Positions 22,617-33,672 of a DNA stretch of 64,000 nucleotides are shown here, piece by piece. The stretch is from Neostapfia colusana (taxonomy: Eukaryota > Streptophyta > Magnoliopsida > Poales > Poaceae). A program made the translations under genes and the position numbers. The notes under the pieces are model-generated. The model was not told the DNA's origin. It did not search any database and saw nothing but the letters and a program-made list of their open reading frames with translations. The stretch spans positions 56,263,136 through 56,327,135 of the forward strand of contig JASWHV010000004.1 in NCBI GenBank assembly GCA_030760725.1. Reading direction: 5' to 3'. The first letter of the stretch is position 1. Each line of letters starts with the position of its first letter.

Positions 22617-22621
22617 CTTAC

Positions 22622-23996
22622 TTACGGACATACTATATTAGTCCTCATTTCTCCTCCGGGAGAATTAACTAACATAGCACATTCTAAGTGGGATACGGGT
22701 GGATGATGTTTGGCAACGTACTTGGATGATATGAAGGAATGTGATGCTCCAGAATCAAATAAGATGGTGGCTGGGTTGGAGTTGGCAAGGAACATACCAA
22801 TTACGACGTCCTCAGCCTGTTGTGCTTCCTCAGCAAAGACATGGTTTACGTTGCCGCGAGCATAGTTCTGCTGTCCATGGTTTCCTTGATTGTCCCCTCC
22901 GTTTGGTCGCGGGTTCTGCTTGGGCACGTTGCCTTGCTGTCCAGGGCCTCTCCTCGGGCACTGGTTCGCGAAGTGTCCTATTTCCCCGCATGCAAAGCAT
23001 GCCCTGTTGCCTACGGCAGCAGGTACGTTGGGGCGGGGGGTTTTGAACAGGAGTGCCCATGTTGGGTCGGGGCACAAGAGGCATGGGCACGCGAGGTGCT
23101 GGTGCAATGGGTCGTTGCTGTGGTGGCTGACTAGGGCGGTATGCAGGAGTGGTCGATCCATACTGTGGTGCAGCTGCGGGCATGTACCGAGGTCGTATGT
23201 TACTCCCTTGAGGCTTGTATGGCATCTTCCTCTTGCACTCTCGTTCGATCTCTCGGATCTTGTTTTCAATCACTATAGCCTTGTCAACCAGCTTCTGAAA
23301 GCTTGCGTAGTCATTGTTGAGGAGCTGAACCTGGATCTCATTGTTCAACCCTCTCAAGAACAGGTATTGCTTCCTCTGGTCTGAGTTGACATCTTCGGGG
23401 GCATACCGAGATAGTTGTGTGAACTTGTTGAGGTACTCATTCACACTTCTCTATCCTTGGCGGAGACCTTCGAACTCCTGTCTCTTGAGCATTATTACAC
23501 CAGCAGGGATGTAATGAGAGCGGAAACTTTCCTTGAACTCAGTCCAAGTGATCGTCTCCAGGTCGACATGAGCGTTGCTCAGGGCATCCCACCAGTCAGC
23601 GGTGGCTCCCGTAAGTTGGTGCGACGCAAAGAGAACCTTCTCTCGAACATTGCACTATACTATGGCAAGCTTCTTCTCCATGGATTTCAACCAGTCGTCG
23701 GCTTCCATGGGGTCGTTGGCTTGAGCAAAGGTGGGTGGTCGAGTCCTCATGAACTCTCCCAGCCTGTTATGAGCCGGTGGTGGTGGTGGCGGTGGTGCTG
23801 GAACGGGGTTGTTTTTGTTGGCCTACAACTGACCCAAAGTTTGGATCATGGTTTGCATAAGTTGATTCTACATGGCCATCAACCGTTCCAGGTGGTTCTC
23901 GCTAGCTCCGGGGTTAACAGGAACTTCCTCGTGACCATCCTCTTGGTTGTCACGGATGTTCCTTCGGCCGGCGTTTCCTCTCACCATCTGTGGGAA
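22622..23996 (-). pseudogene. E2 gag and protease N-terminus
   Basis: Starts at ATG 23987 (MVRGNAGRRN). The N-terminal half has stops replacing Gln codons in the leader region and near 23655 and 23455. The capsid core shows ADWWDALSNAHV and FKESFRSHYIP. The middle from 23444 to about 23046 is open (LSRYAPEDVNSDQRKQYLF). A frameshift sits in a GGGCGGGGGGTTTT run near 23030-23046. Then come the zinc knuckle CFACGEIGHFANQC, the linker NYARGNVNHVFAEEAQQ, and protease DSGASHSFISS with an intact DSG. Equivalent to 4947-6634 of E1. Confidence 0.93.
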
Positions 23997-24416
23997 ATAA
24001 CGAAATAGAAGAGAAGGTTAGAAGGTTAGGTAGTTTTCCTCAACTATATGCATCAAGGTTGGTCGGACTATATATATTAGCCCATATGAGGATGTGAACA
24101 AGTACCGAAACATCTCACACCTCCATACGTGTGGATATGGACAACGTTTTGAGACATCCCACAACTCACACTAAGCATACGAACAATCATTAGAAGGGCT
24201 CACACAACTCCTATTCAAGGATGGTTTCCTATGTCATGGTAGTTTCAAGGCCAATCTAAGCATCCTTGGGTGCTTCCTTTGATCAGCGTGGCTTATCTAC
24301 CAATTTGTGTATGATACCAATCTGTGATTGTACCTAGGTGTGTAATCTACCCCTATCTGTGGCTTTTGATACCAATCTGTATTTCCTATTTAGGCGTGTA
24401 ACCCGTTGCCAACCGT
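23997..24416 (-). other. E2 untranslated leader with PBS-like repeats
   Basis: About 420 bp without coding capacity. GATACCAATCTGTG-type motifs recur at about 24312, 24368 and 24422, so the PBS/LTR-end segment is present three times at a period of about 54 bp. It resembles the E1 leader (6635-7056) in both sequence and this duplication. Nothing else recognised. Confidence 0.75.
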
Positions 24417-24429
24417 GGCTCTGATACCA
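24417..24429 (-). promoter_or_regulatory. E2 primer binding site (tRNA-iMet)
   Basis: The minus strand reads TGGTATCAGAGCC, three bases inside the 5' LTR end at 24433. Complementary to initiator tRNA-Met, as in E1 and B. Confidence 0.92.
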
Positions 24430-24432
24430 ATC

Positions 24433-27400
24433 TGTGACGCCCTCAATTCTGTGAAAAAACCACGGAACCGAGAACTAATGCATATGTGTGCCCAGGATGT
24501 TCATCACACATACACATATGTTCCACAAATTGAATTCAGATTATATATTACCACGAATAATAGAGTTTATTACAATATCTCATGAGTGTTGGACTCATGC
24601 TCACAGCGGAAGTCTTTACTTCTATGCAGCGGAAGTCTTTATTCTAATGCGGAGGCAAATCTAAGCAGCAATGGCTCCATCTCTATTCCATCCCCACAGG
24701 CAAGGTTGAGAACAGATCACACGCCTAATGCTCCACTTGGTCTTCATAGAAGTCTTCTCCTGCTGCTGATGATGAAATAATAATGCAAGTTTGAGTACAA
24801 TGATGTACTCAGCAAGTGCGGGAAAATATGATATGAAGCTCATAGCAAGGTAGGTATAAAAAGGCTCATTTGCAGAGAAGCAAAGTTATTTATCAAAAGC
24901 ACGATAAAACAACGACTTATCTTTAAGTGAATGTAATCCCAACATGTATTAAAATACCATTCATACCTCCGTTATGCTCATTACTTTCCATGCCACAATC
25001 AATCAACCTCATTCTCGCTCACGAATACCTCCTCGTATTCGCTACCATCTCACGAATACCATCCAGTATCCGCTACCATTTCACCTCATAAAACAACTTC
25101 GTCTCCCACCGAGACCAACCTTGTTGCCACGACTCAATAGTCATGCAACCCATCTAATCACCCGGACTCAACAGTCCCAAAACCAAACCACAACCAAACT
25201 ATCCAAAACCATAACCAATAACCATCTCATCTAATCATGGCAGTTGGCCAGGCGCTCGTGACCGTAAGCTCGGCTATCATGATAGTTTTAAGAACTCTGT
25301 AGAGTTTGCACCTCTTTACCCACAAGTTTGTGATTTCGTCACCCGTCAGCGACTGCAGAACCTCCATTATACCAGTACACAACCGTCGGTGTATAGGCAA
25401 GAGATCACAAAATAGCCTTTACAAAGGGGCTACTAGATGTATGGACTCACTAAGGTTTCACCTGCAGGCTAGAATCTCCAATTCACCCACCCACGGGCCC
25501 CCTCTTGTGCCATGCAGTTCCCAGGGCAGTCCTCTCTCGACTCCCATTCCCCGCGCCTTCCACAGTCCATAACAATCTAGCAACTTACCTAATTACTCAG
25601 CTAAGCCACACCCATACTTGGCCTTGTGGTGGCACTGTTATCCTGGCATGTGAATGCATGAACCGGTCCTTAGATCTACGGCAAGTAAACCACCATCTCA
25701 TTATACCTCATTCACAAACCTAGTCTTGCCTAGATCTCCCTCCGATCCATGTCCATTATTAACATCGGTTTCTCATTATCATTACGAGTGCAGTTAGCTA
25801 GACACATCTATCTCGCTTCCCAATCCAATGGACTCAGCGAAGCATAAAAGTAAAAACCATACCCGACTCATAGACTTCCCAGGCGACAAGGGTGGTTTAA
25901 CCAAAGCTAGTAAACTCCTATAAAAGGTTTTCCCATCATGTTTGACTCAGCACGCACACCTTTTTGCAAAACAAAACAGTTTTACCCAAAACATAGGATC
26001 AGAATGGTCAAGGAGCATTTGCCTTGTTCTTGCGGTTCTGGTGGCTCTTGGATCTCGAAACCTTGTTGTTGCAGCTCGTCGTAGACAGCTCCCTGAGCTT
26101 GTCCTTCTATACAGGATCACACACATACAATATTCATAACAATCAATACCATGCACAAACTTTAAACTAGATGTGATGATGCATATGCATGCTATCCTAT
26201 GATCATCTTTATTAGATTGGTTTGTACGTATTCTTGCATGGCTTTATGATGAACAGGGGTGTTCGGATCAGATGTGGACGTGGCGATGACCTTGTCTTTA
26301 GATCAACCCGATCAACAAGTGATCTGTCCACGAGAAAGCTTATGTTCAAAAGGAATCGAAGAACAGATGCAAAGAAAACACAACGATGTCGTAAGGTGGT
26401 ATTGGAGACCTACCTTACGCTCTTCTCGGTCTCGGATCCTTCTCCGATCGTTGGGCTCCCTTCCGGCGATCTTCGCTGAACTCCGGCGATGGGCTTACTC
26501 GGCGAGTTGGGGCTAGGGCTCTAAGTCGTCGGCTTAGGAGTTGGAAAAGAAGTTCATGGTTTCGGCCAGAGGTTCTGGGTTCTATTTATAATCGGGAAGA
26601 AGAGTCCTATTCTGATTGGATTCCGAATAAGAGTCCTATTCAGATCGTCGTTGAATCCTAACATCTTATCTTAAGTTGATTTGGTGCGTTAACATTGTTG
26701 AATTCAGGTTGGTTTCTTCTCCGTACCGATATTTCTACGCGTACAGAATCCGAAACCGCTCCAGAACTTGTTACCTCCTCGGTGATGAGCTCCGGAAGCT
26801 CCACGTGTCCATCAGGGCCTGGTCTCTCCTTTTCTGCAGAGACGAGCTCCGGTTGTGCCGCGTGTCAAGCGAGCGAGACCTCCATTCTCCTTTGGGGGTG
26901 ACCTCCTCGTGCGCCACGTATCCTGGCGGTCGGAACCTCCTCTCTTATTTGGAGGTGGCTCCGCACACGTCACGTGTCAGTGCCGGACCTTTCCTCTCTC
27001 CGGAGGTAGCTCCAGCGCTAGACTTCCTTTCTTCTCAGAGACGAGCTCCAAGGTTAACACGTGTCCAACAGTGACGGACCTCCCAGCGATATGCTCCGGA
27101 GACGGCGCGTGTCCAATAGAGCCGGACCTCTCGGAGGTGAGCTCCGAGATCGACATGTATCCCACGCGACTGGTCCTCTGATTCCCGCGGTGACTAGCTC
27201 CGAAGGTGACATGTGTCCTGCGGAAATGCCTTTGCTTCTTCCGCAGAGGCTAGCTCCGGGGGCAACACATGTCCCACAGGGTCGGACCTCTCCCCTTTTG
27301 CGGAGATGAGCCCCGAGCCTGCCACGTAGCCAGTTTAGCGGCGTACCTCTCCCTACTTTGCAGGGATGAGCTCCGAACATGCCACGTGGCCAGCGGGCCG

Positions 27401-27548
27401 CGATAAGTTGTCTTCGGCGCTCTCGGTGAACTGGATTCGGCTCTTATTGGCTATCTTTTTGATAATTTTCTCTGTTCCTATTTCTTTTAAAATGTTCTCT
27501 CTTCATGGATCATGAATATATGCAGAAACCGAAAATGAGGGTGTTACA
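24433..27548 (-). repeat. E2 5' LTR (family A)
   Basis: 3,116 bp, TGTGACGCCC to GGGTGTTACA. In transcript order it has the U3 G-box array 27395-26795, TATA 26591-26582, a candidate first donor GTAAGGTAGG near 26418, micro-gene exon 2 (26106-26023), palindrome CTATCATGATAG (25285-25274), exon 3 (24759-24725), and a TTGTAATAAA motif at 24575-24566. Similarity to the 3' LTR is very high by eye; I did not compute it. Confidence 0.94.
24725..26106 (-). CDS. Family-A micro-gene, exons 2 and 3 (E2 5' LTR copy)
   Basis: Exon 2 spans 26106-26023 (84 nt), after ATAG and before GCAAAT. It reads EGQAQGAVYDELQQQ, then GFEIQEPPEPQEQ. Exon 3 spans 24759-24725, after CAGCAG, and reads EDFYEDQVEH-stop. Joined phase 1, as in families B and C. 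Other family-A copies keep the exon 2 frame: A1 near 3306-3223, A4 near 29912-29829, A5 at 31525-31599. E3 (36703-36620) does too, with different residues (EGYAQEAVYEELKHQ). Only the E2 3' LTR copy has a stop. The alternative frame is interrupted by a stop in E3. A first exon with a convincing ATG was not found for family A, so the start is unknown. Confidence 0.45.
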
Positions 27549-27553
27549 CTAGG

Positions 27554-28603
27554 ATGCGTGGCATATTCGGAGCTACCTCCGAAGAGAGGGGAGGTCCAGC
27601 ACTGACACGTGGCGTACGCGGAACTCGCCTCTGTTGAGAGGGGAGGTCCCGACCCACCAGACATGTGGCGCACGCGGAGCTCGCTTCTAGAGAGAGCAAG
27701 GTCCAACCCGCCAGACGCGTGGCGCACGCGGAGCTCGCCTCTGAGGAAGAGGGAGGTCCCGCCCGCCTGACACGCGGCACAACCAAAGCTCGCCCCTGAG
27801 GAAAAGGGAAGCCCAGGCCCCTGCTGGACGCATGGAGCCTCCGGAGCTTATCCCTGCGGAAGGACGCGATTCTAAAGCAGTTTTTCTCTGTATGTGAATA
27901 CCCGTTACTGAGGAAACCGACACGAACTTTTCTATGTTGAATACTGCAACCAAATCGATTGAAAGATAAGTTCTTAGATTCAGAAACAATTTGAATAGGA
28001 CTCTTATTTGAATTCTGATCAGAGTAGGACTCTTCGTTTCCCCCTTATAAATAGAACCCAGAACCTTTGGCCGCAACCACGTACTTCTTTTCCACCTCCC
28101 GAGTCGACGACTTGGAGCCCTAGCCCCCAACTCGCCGAGCTTAACCCCTTCGCCGGAGTTTGACCACCGGAGAGACCGCCGATGAGCCCGGACCACGATT
28201 GCCGTCGCCAGAAGAGAGCCCCGATGATCTGTCTTGCTAAAAGGAAGACCCCAAGACCAAGGGAAAGTGAGGTAGGTCTTCGTTACCACCTTACGACCTC
28301 ATCGCGTTTTCTTTGCATCTGTTCTTCGATCCCTTTGAACAGAAGATTTTTCGTGGACAGATCACGTGTTGATCGGTCTGATCTAGATCTTAATCAAGAT
28401 CATCTCCATGTCCACACTTGATCTTTACACATCTGTTCATCGTAAAACCCAAGCAAGCCATGCAAGAAAACATACAAACTGATCTAATAAAACAGCACCA
28501 TAGGATTAGCATGCATATGCATCATTGCATCTTGAATAAAGTTTGTGCATGATGATTGATTGCTGTGAACCTTGTATGTGTGTGATCATGAATAGAGGAA
28601 CAA
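27554..28603 (+). mobile_element. Inverted LTR A5, part 2 (U3 end, TATA, first exon region)
   Basis: Continues 8628 after E2 and its duplicated CTAGG. It holds the end of the G-box array, TATA at 28045-28054 (plus strand), and the putative first donor GTGAGGTAGG near 28268. It runs to the start of micro-gene exon 2, where A4 inserted at AACAA (28599-28603). Confidence 0.88.
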
Positions 28604-31519
28604 CGTGACGCCCTCATTTCTGTAGAACACAGAACCAAGAACTGATACGTATGTGTGCCCAGGATGTTCATCACACATACACATATCATTCACAAACTGA
28701 ATTCAGAATACAATAAAAACAGCAACTTAACTTTAAGTGAATGTAATCCCAACATGTATTTAAACATCAACATACCTTCATTATGATTCATCCCTTTCCA
28801 TGTCTCAACCCAACATTAATATTTCTCAACTTTGCTCATGAATACATCTCGTATTCACTACCATCTCATGAATACCATCTCGTATTCACTACCATCTCAT
28901 ATTCAATTCCGTCTCCTTCTGAGACCAAATCTCGTTGCCATGACTCAACAGTCATGCAACCAATCTTATAACCCGGACTCAACAGTCCCAAAAACCCAAC
29001 CAATAACCAAAAACCATAACCTCCCAATAACCATCCCATCTAATCATGTGAGTTGTCCAGGCGCTCGTGACCGTAAGCTCGGCTATCATGATAGGTTTAG
29101 ACTCTGCAGAGTTTGCACCTCTTTACCCACAAGTTTGTGATTTCGTCACCCGTCGGCGACTGCAGAACCTCCATTATACCAGTGCACAACCGTCGGTGTA
29201 TGGACAAGAGGTCACAAAATAGCCTTTACAAAGGGGTTACTAGATGTATGGACTCACTAAGGTTTCACCGGCAGGCAAGAATCTCCAATTCTCCCACCCA
29301 CGGTCCCCCTCTTGTGCCATGCAGTTCCCAGGGCAGTCCTAACTCGACTCCCATTCCCCGCGCCTTCCACGGTCCATAACAATCTAGTAACTTAACTAAT
29401 TACTCAGCTAAGCCGCACCCATACTTGGCCTTGTGGTGGCACTGTTATCCTGGCATATTCTCGCATGAACCGGTCCTTAGATCTACGACAAGTAACCACC
29501 ATCTCATTCTACCTCATTCACAAACCCAGGCTTGCCTAGATCTCCCTCCGATTCATGTTCATTAAAAACATCAGTTTTCTCATTATTTATACGGGTGCAG
29601 TTAGCTAGACACATCTATCTCGCTTCCCATAACCCATGGACTCAGCGAAGCATAAAAGCAAAAAACCATATCTGACTCATAAACTTCCCTAGCGACAAGG
29701 GTGGCTAACAAAACTAGTAAACTCCTATCAAAGGGTTTCCCATCAAGTTTGACTCAAGCACACACACCTTTTCACAAACAAAACAGTTTTCCAAAACATG
29801 GGATCAATATGGTCAAGGGGCACTTGCCTTGTTCTTGCGGCTCTGGTTGCTCTTGTGTCTCGATGTTCTGGTGCTGTAGTCCTTCGTAGATAGCTCCCTG
29901 AGCTTGTCCTTCTACTTACAATCGCGCACATACAAGATTCACAGCAATCAATTATCATGCACAAACTCTACTTAAGATGCAATGATGCATATGCATGTTA
30001 ATCCTATGATGCAGTTTTTATTAGATCGGCTTGTACGTGTTCTTGCATGTCTTGCATGAGTTTTACGATGAACAAAGGTGTTCGGATCAGATGTGGACGC
30101 GGTGATGATCTTGACTCAAGATCTAGATCAAACCGATCAACACGTGATCTGTCCACGAAAAAGCTTCTGTTCGAAAGGATCGAAGAATAGATGCAAAGAA
30201 AACGTGATTATGTCGTAAGGTGGTATTGGAAACCTACCTTACTTCCTTCGGGTCCTCCCTCCTAGCAAAACAGATCGTCAGGGCTCTCTTCCGGCTGTGG
30301 CGATCGTGTCTGGGCTTCGTCGGCGGTCTCTCAGATGGTCAAACTTCGGCGAAGAGGTTTAGCTCGGCGAGTTTGGGGCTAGGGCTTCTAAGTTGTCGGC
30401 TTAGAAAAGATGTTACGACCAAGGGGTTGTTTTGGGTTCTATTTATAATCGGGAAGAGAAGAGTCCTAATCTGATCGGAATTCGAATAAGAGTCCTATTC
30501 AAATGGTTTTTGAATCTAAACAACTTATCTTTAATTGATCTGGTGCGGTACCAACGTGGAATTCGTGTCGTTTTCCTTAGTACCGGGGATTCCTACGCGT
30601 ACAGAAGAAAAACCGATCTTCAAATCTCGTCACCTTCGCGGCGGTGAGCTACGGAAGCTCCACGTGTCCTGCGGGGGCCTGACTCCCCTTTTGCGCAGAG
30701 GCGAGCTCCGGTTGTGTCGCGTGTCAGGCGGGCGAGACCTCCCTCTCCTCAAAGGCAAGCTCCGCGTGCGCCACGCGTCCTGGCGGGCGGGACCACCCTC
30801 TTTCCAGAGGCGAGCTCCACGTGCGCCATGCGTCTGGTGGATCGGGACCTCCCCTCTTAACAGAGGCGAGCTCTGTGAACGCCACGTGTCAGTTCTGGAC
30901 CTCCCCTCACTTCGTAGGTGAGCTCCGTGAGTGCCACGTGTCCAGTAGCACCAGACTTCCTTTCTTCTCAGAGACGAGCTCCGAGGTTGACACGTGTCCA
31001 ATAGTGACGGACCTCTCGGGGGTGAGCTCCGGAGGTGACACGTGTCCGGTAGTGTCGGACCTCCCGGAGGTGAGCTCCGGAGGTGACACGTGTCTAGTAG
31101 GACCGGACCTCTCAGAGGTGAGCTTTGGAGGTGACACGTGTCTGGCGGGGCCGGACCTCTCGGAGGTGAGTTCCGAGAGCGACACGTGTCCCGCGCGGCT
31201 GGCCCTCTCTTTTCCGCAGTGACTAGCTCCGAGGGCAACACGTGTCCCACGGAGGTCGGACCTCTCCCCCTTTGCGGGGATGAGCCCCGAGCCTGCCACG
31301 TAGCCAGTTTAGCGGCGGACCTCTCCCCACTTGCGGAGATGAGCTCCGAACGCGCCACGTGGCCAGCAGCCGCGGAAATTGTCTACAGCTTTCCTCGGCG
31401 AACTGGAATTGGCTCTTTTTGGCTATCTTTTTTATTCTTTCTCTGTTTCAACTTATTTTAAAAATGTTTTTCTACATGAAACATGAATACATGCAGAAAT
31501 AAAAAATGAGGGTGTCACA
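28604..31519 (-). mobile_element. Solo LTR A4 (family A)
   Basis: 2,916 bp with perfect duplications AACAA (28599-28603 and 31520-31524). The first base differs from the usual TG end (CGTGACGCC instead of TGTGACGCC); the other end is GGGTGTCACA. About 400 bp near 28705 are deleted relative to other copies, which removes micro-gene exon 3 and the region before it. TATA at 30439-30448. The G-box array at 30655-31370 has about ten CACGTG cores at roughly 49-bp spacing in its middle. Confidence 0.92.
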
Positions 31520-31524
31520 AACAA

Positions 31525-32611
31525 GCTCAGGGAGCTGTCTACAAAGGATTTCAGCGCCAGGAATTCGAGATCCTAGAGCAACAGAAGACACAGGAACAAG
31601 GCAAGTGCCCCTTGACCATATTGATCCCATGTTTTGGAAACTGTTTTGTTTGCGAAAACGTGTGTGTGCTTGAGTCAACTTGATGGGAAACCCTTTTATA
31701 GGAGTTTACTAGTTTTGTTAACCACCCTTGATCCTAGGGAAGTTTATGAGTCGGGTATGGTCAGTTTTTGCTTTTTGCTTCGCTAATCTACGCGTTATGG
31801 GAAGCGATAGGATGTGTCTAGCTACTGCACTCATGAGAATATTGATAATGATAACTTGATGTTAATGAACATGAATCAGGGGGGATCTAGGCAAGCTTGG
31901 TTTGTAGATGAGGTAGAATGAGATGGTGGTTTACTTGTCGTAGATCTAAGGACTGGTTCATGCCAGCCATGCCAGGAATACAGTGCCACCACAAGGCCAA
32001 ATATGGGTGCGGCTTAGCTGACTAATTAGGTAAGTTACTAGATTGTTATGGACCGTGGAAGGCGCGGGGAATGGGAGTCGAGTGAGGACTGCCCTGGGAA
32101 CTGCATGGCACAAGAGGGGGCCCGTAGGTGGGAGAATTGGAGATTCTAGCCTGCTGGTGAAACCTTAGTGAGTCCATACATCTAGTAGCCCCTTTGTATA
32201 GGCTATTTTGTGATCTCTTGGCCATGCACCGATGGTTGTGTACTGGTATAATGGAGGTTCTGCACTCGCCGACAGGTGATGAAATCACAAACTTGTGGGT
32301 AAAGTGGTGCAAACTCTGCATAGTGTAAAACTATCATGATAGCTGAACTTACGGTCACAGGCGCCTAGACAACTCACGTGATTAGATGGGATGGTATTTG
32401 GTTTGGTTATTGGTTTGGTGATGGTTTGGTCTTTGGATCTAGTTTTCGGGATTGTTGAGTCTGAGTAATGAGATTGGTTGCATGACTGTTGAGTCATGGC
32501 AATAAGATTTGATCTCGGTTATGAGATGGAGTTGAATATGAGATGGAATGGTAGTGAATACGAGATGGTATTCATGAGCATGTGAAAAGTTGAGAAAGAT
32601 AAATGTTTGGA
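31525..32611 (+). mobile_element. Inverted LTR A5, part 3 (exon 2 and intron block)
   Basis: Resumes after A4 at GCTCAGGGAGCTG. It holds the rest of micro-gene exon 2 (open, ending near 31599 before GCAAGT), the conserved intron block and palindrome 32331-32342. It is cut off at 32611, about 580 bp before the expected LTR end, where a C-type LTR fragment begins. Exon 3 is therefore missing. Confidence 0.87.
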
Positions 32612-33213
32612 GTGTAAGTCTACGTGTCCCAATGACAAGTGGGTCCACTAACTTTCCCTCGCCTTATCTCCCAACAATTATCTCCACTTTGGCAGGTGAT
32701 CAATTCAAATGTGTATAATTAAATTTTTGGATCCATTTGGACAATTGATGACGCTTCCTCCAAATTCAAAATGAATTCCCATGAAGTTCAAGATCCTCCT
32801 TGAAAGTAATAGCAAAGCATCTCTAAATTCCTTCAAACTTTGCATTACCACTAAATTGAACCTGGGGAATTCAAATGCAAAACCTGATTTTTAAGCTGGC
32901 AACTGCAAATAGGAATTTTTTTGAACCACAGTTGGTATTCCTGTTTTTAAAATGACCACCTTTGAATTTAAGTGAACAAATTGAGTTCAACATCAGAATT
33001 TAAACTTCCTCTACACATGCGAGCTTTACACATGGTGTTTAATTCCACCTTGGCTTCACACATTTCAAATGGATGTGAGAGCCCGTTTGTTTGGACACCC
33101 ATGTGCATCATCACGTGTAAGAAAGTTTTTGTAAGTCCCATTTTTCATGAACCAGAAACACAATGACGTTCAAACATACGTTTCTTTGCATTTACATTTT
33201 TGGAACTTTTACA
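32612..33213 (-). mobile_element. Fragment of a C-type LTR (U3 end)
   Basis: About 600 bp ending GGAACTTTTACA at 33213. It is homologous to the first 600 bp (transcript sense) of the E4 LTR at about 57440-58054, including the TTTCTTTGNATT and TGAACCTNNGGAAT blocks. The rest of the LTR is absent and no target duplication is seen. It bridges A5 and the E3 gag, so it marks a deletion junction. Confidence 0.75.
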
Positions 33214-33672
33214 CGCATGAGCATTGCAAAGAGTGTCCCACCAATCACCGGCTGCTCCCATCAGCTGGTGTGATGTGAAGAGAACCTTCTCCCGATCACT
33301 GCATTAAACAATAGCAAGCTTCTCTTCCATAGACTTCAGCCAGTCATCGGCCTCCATAGGATCATTGGCTTGTGCAAAGGTAGGTGGCCTAGTCCTCATG
33401 AACTCTCCCAATCTGTTGTGAGCCGGTGGTGGTGGCGGTGGTGGCAGTGAGGGTGCAGGAACGGGGTTAGGGTTGTTTTTGTTGGCCTGCAGCTGTCCCA
33501 ACATTTGTATCATAGTTTGTGTGAGCTGGTTCTGCATAGCCATCAAACGTTCAAGGTTGTTTGCATCAGCCCCGAGGTTGACATCCTCAGGAACTTCCAC
33601 GTTGCCATCCTCATGTGATTCATTGTCACCACGAGCATTCCTTCGGTGGCGGTTGGAGTTTTCCCTCAGCAT
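33214..33672 (-). pseudogene. E3 gag N-terminal fragment
   Basis: Starts at 33672 (MLRENSNRHRR), close to the E1/E2 gag start. It is open through the poly-Pro run and HNRLGEFMRTRPPTFAQAND to LAIV, then a TAA (near 33304) where E1 has Gln, and ends in the capsid core where the C-type LTR fragment begins. The rest of gag, all of pol and the 3' LTR of E3 are gone. Confidence 0.9.

Larger units (their letters stand above)
8629..27548 (-). mobile_element. E2, complete Tekay-type Ty3/gypsy element with two nested solo LTRs
   Basis: Both LTRs are present (8629-15344 interrupted, and 24433-27548), with PBS, PPT and gag-PR-RT-RNase H-INT-chromodomain in the gypsy order. The whole is flanked by perfect 5-bp duplications CTAGG (8624-8628 and 27549-27553). 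It landed inside the U3 of inverted LTR A5. B-solo (9737-13310) later inserted into its 3' LTR and C1 (15354-19473) into its polypurine tract. Without them the element is about 11.2 kb. The C-terminal chromodomain and overall motifs place it with chromoviruses of the Tekay/Del lineage (family knowledge). Coding capacity is lost through stops and frameshifts listed under the separate pieces. Confidence 0.95.

Noticed and set aside
25947..26156. Arg-rich minus-strand frame covering micro-gene exon 2 (RRTSSGSCLRRA)
   Set aside because: It has an ATG, but the equivalent frame is stopped in E3, while the acidic frame is open and in phase with exon 3.
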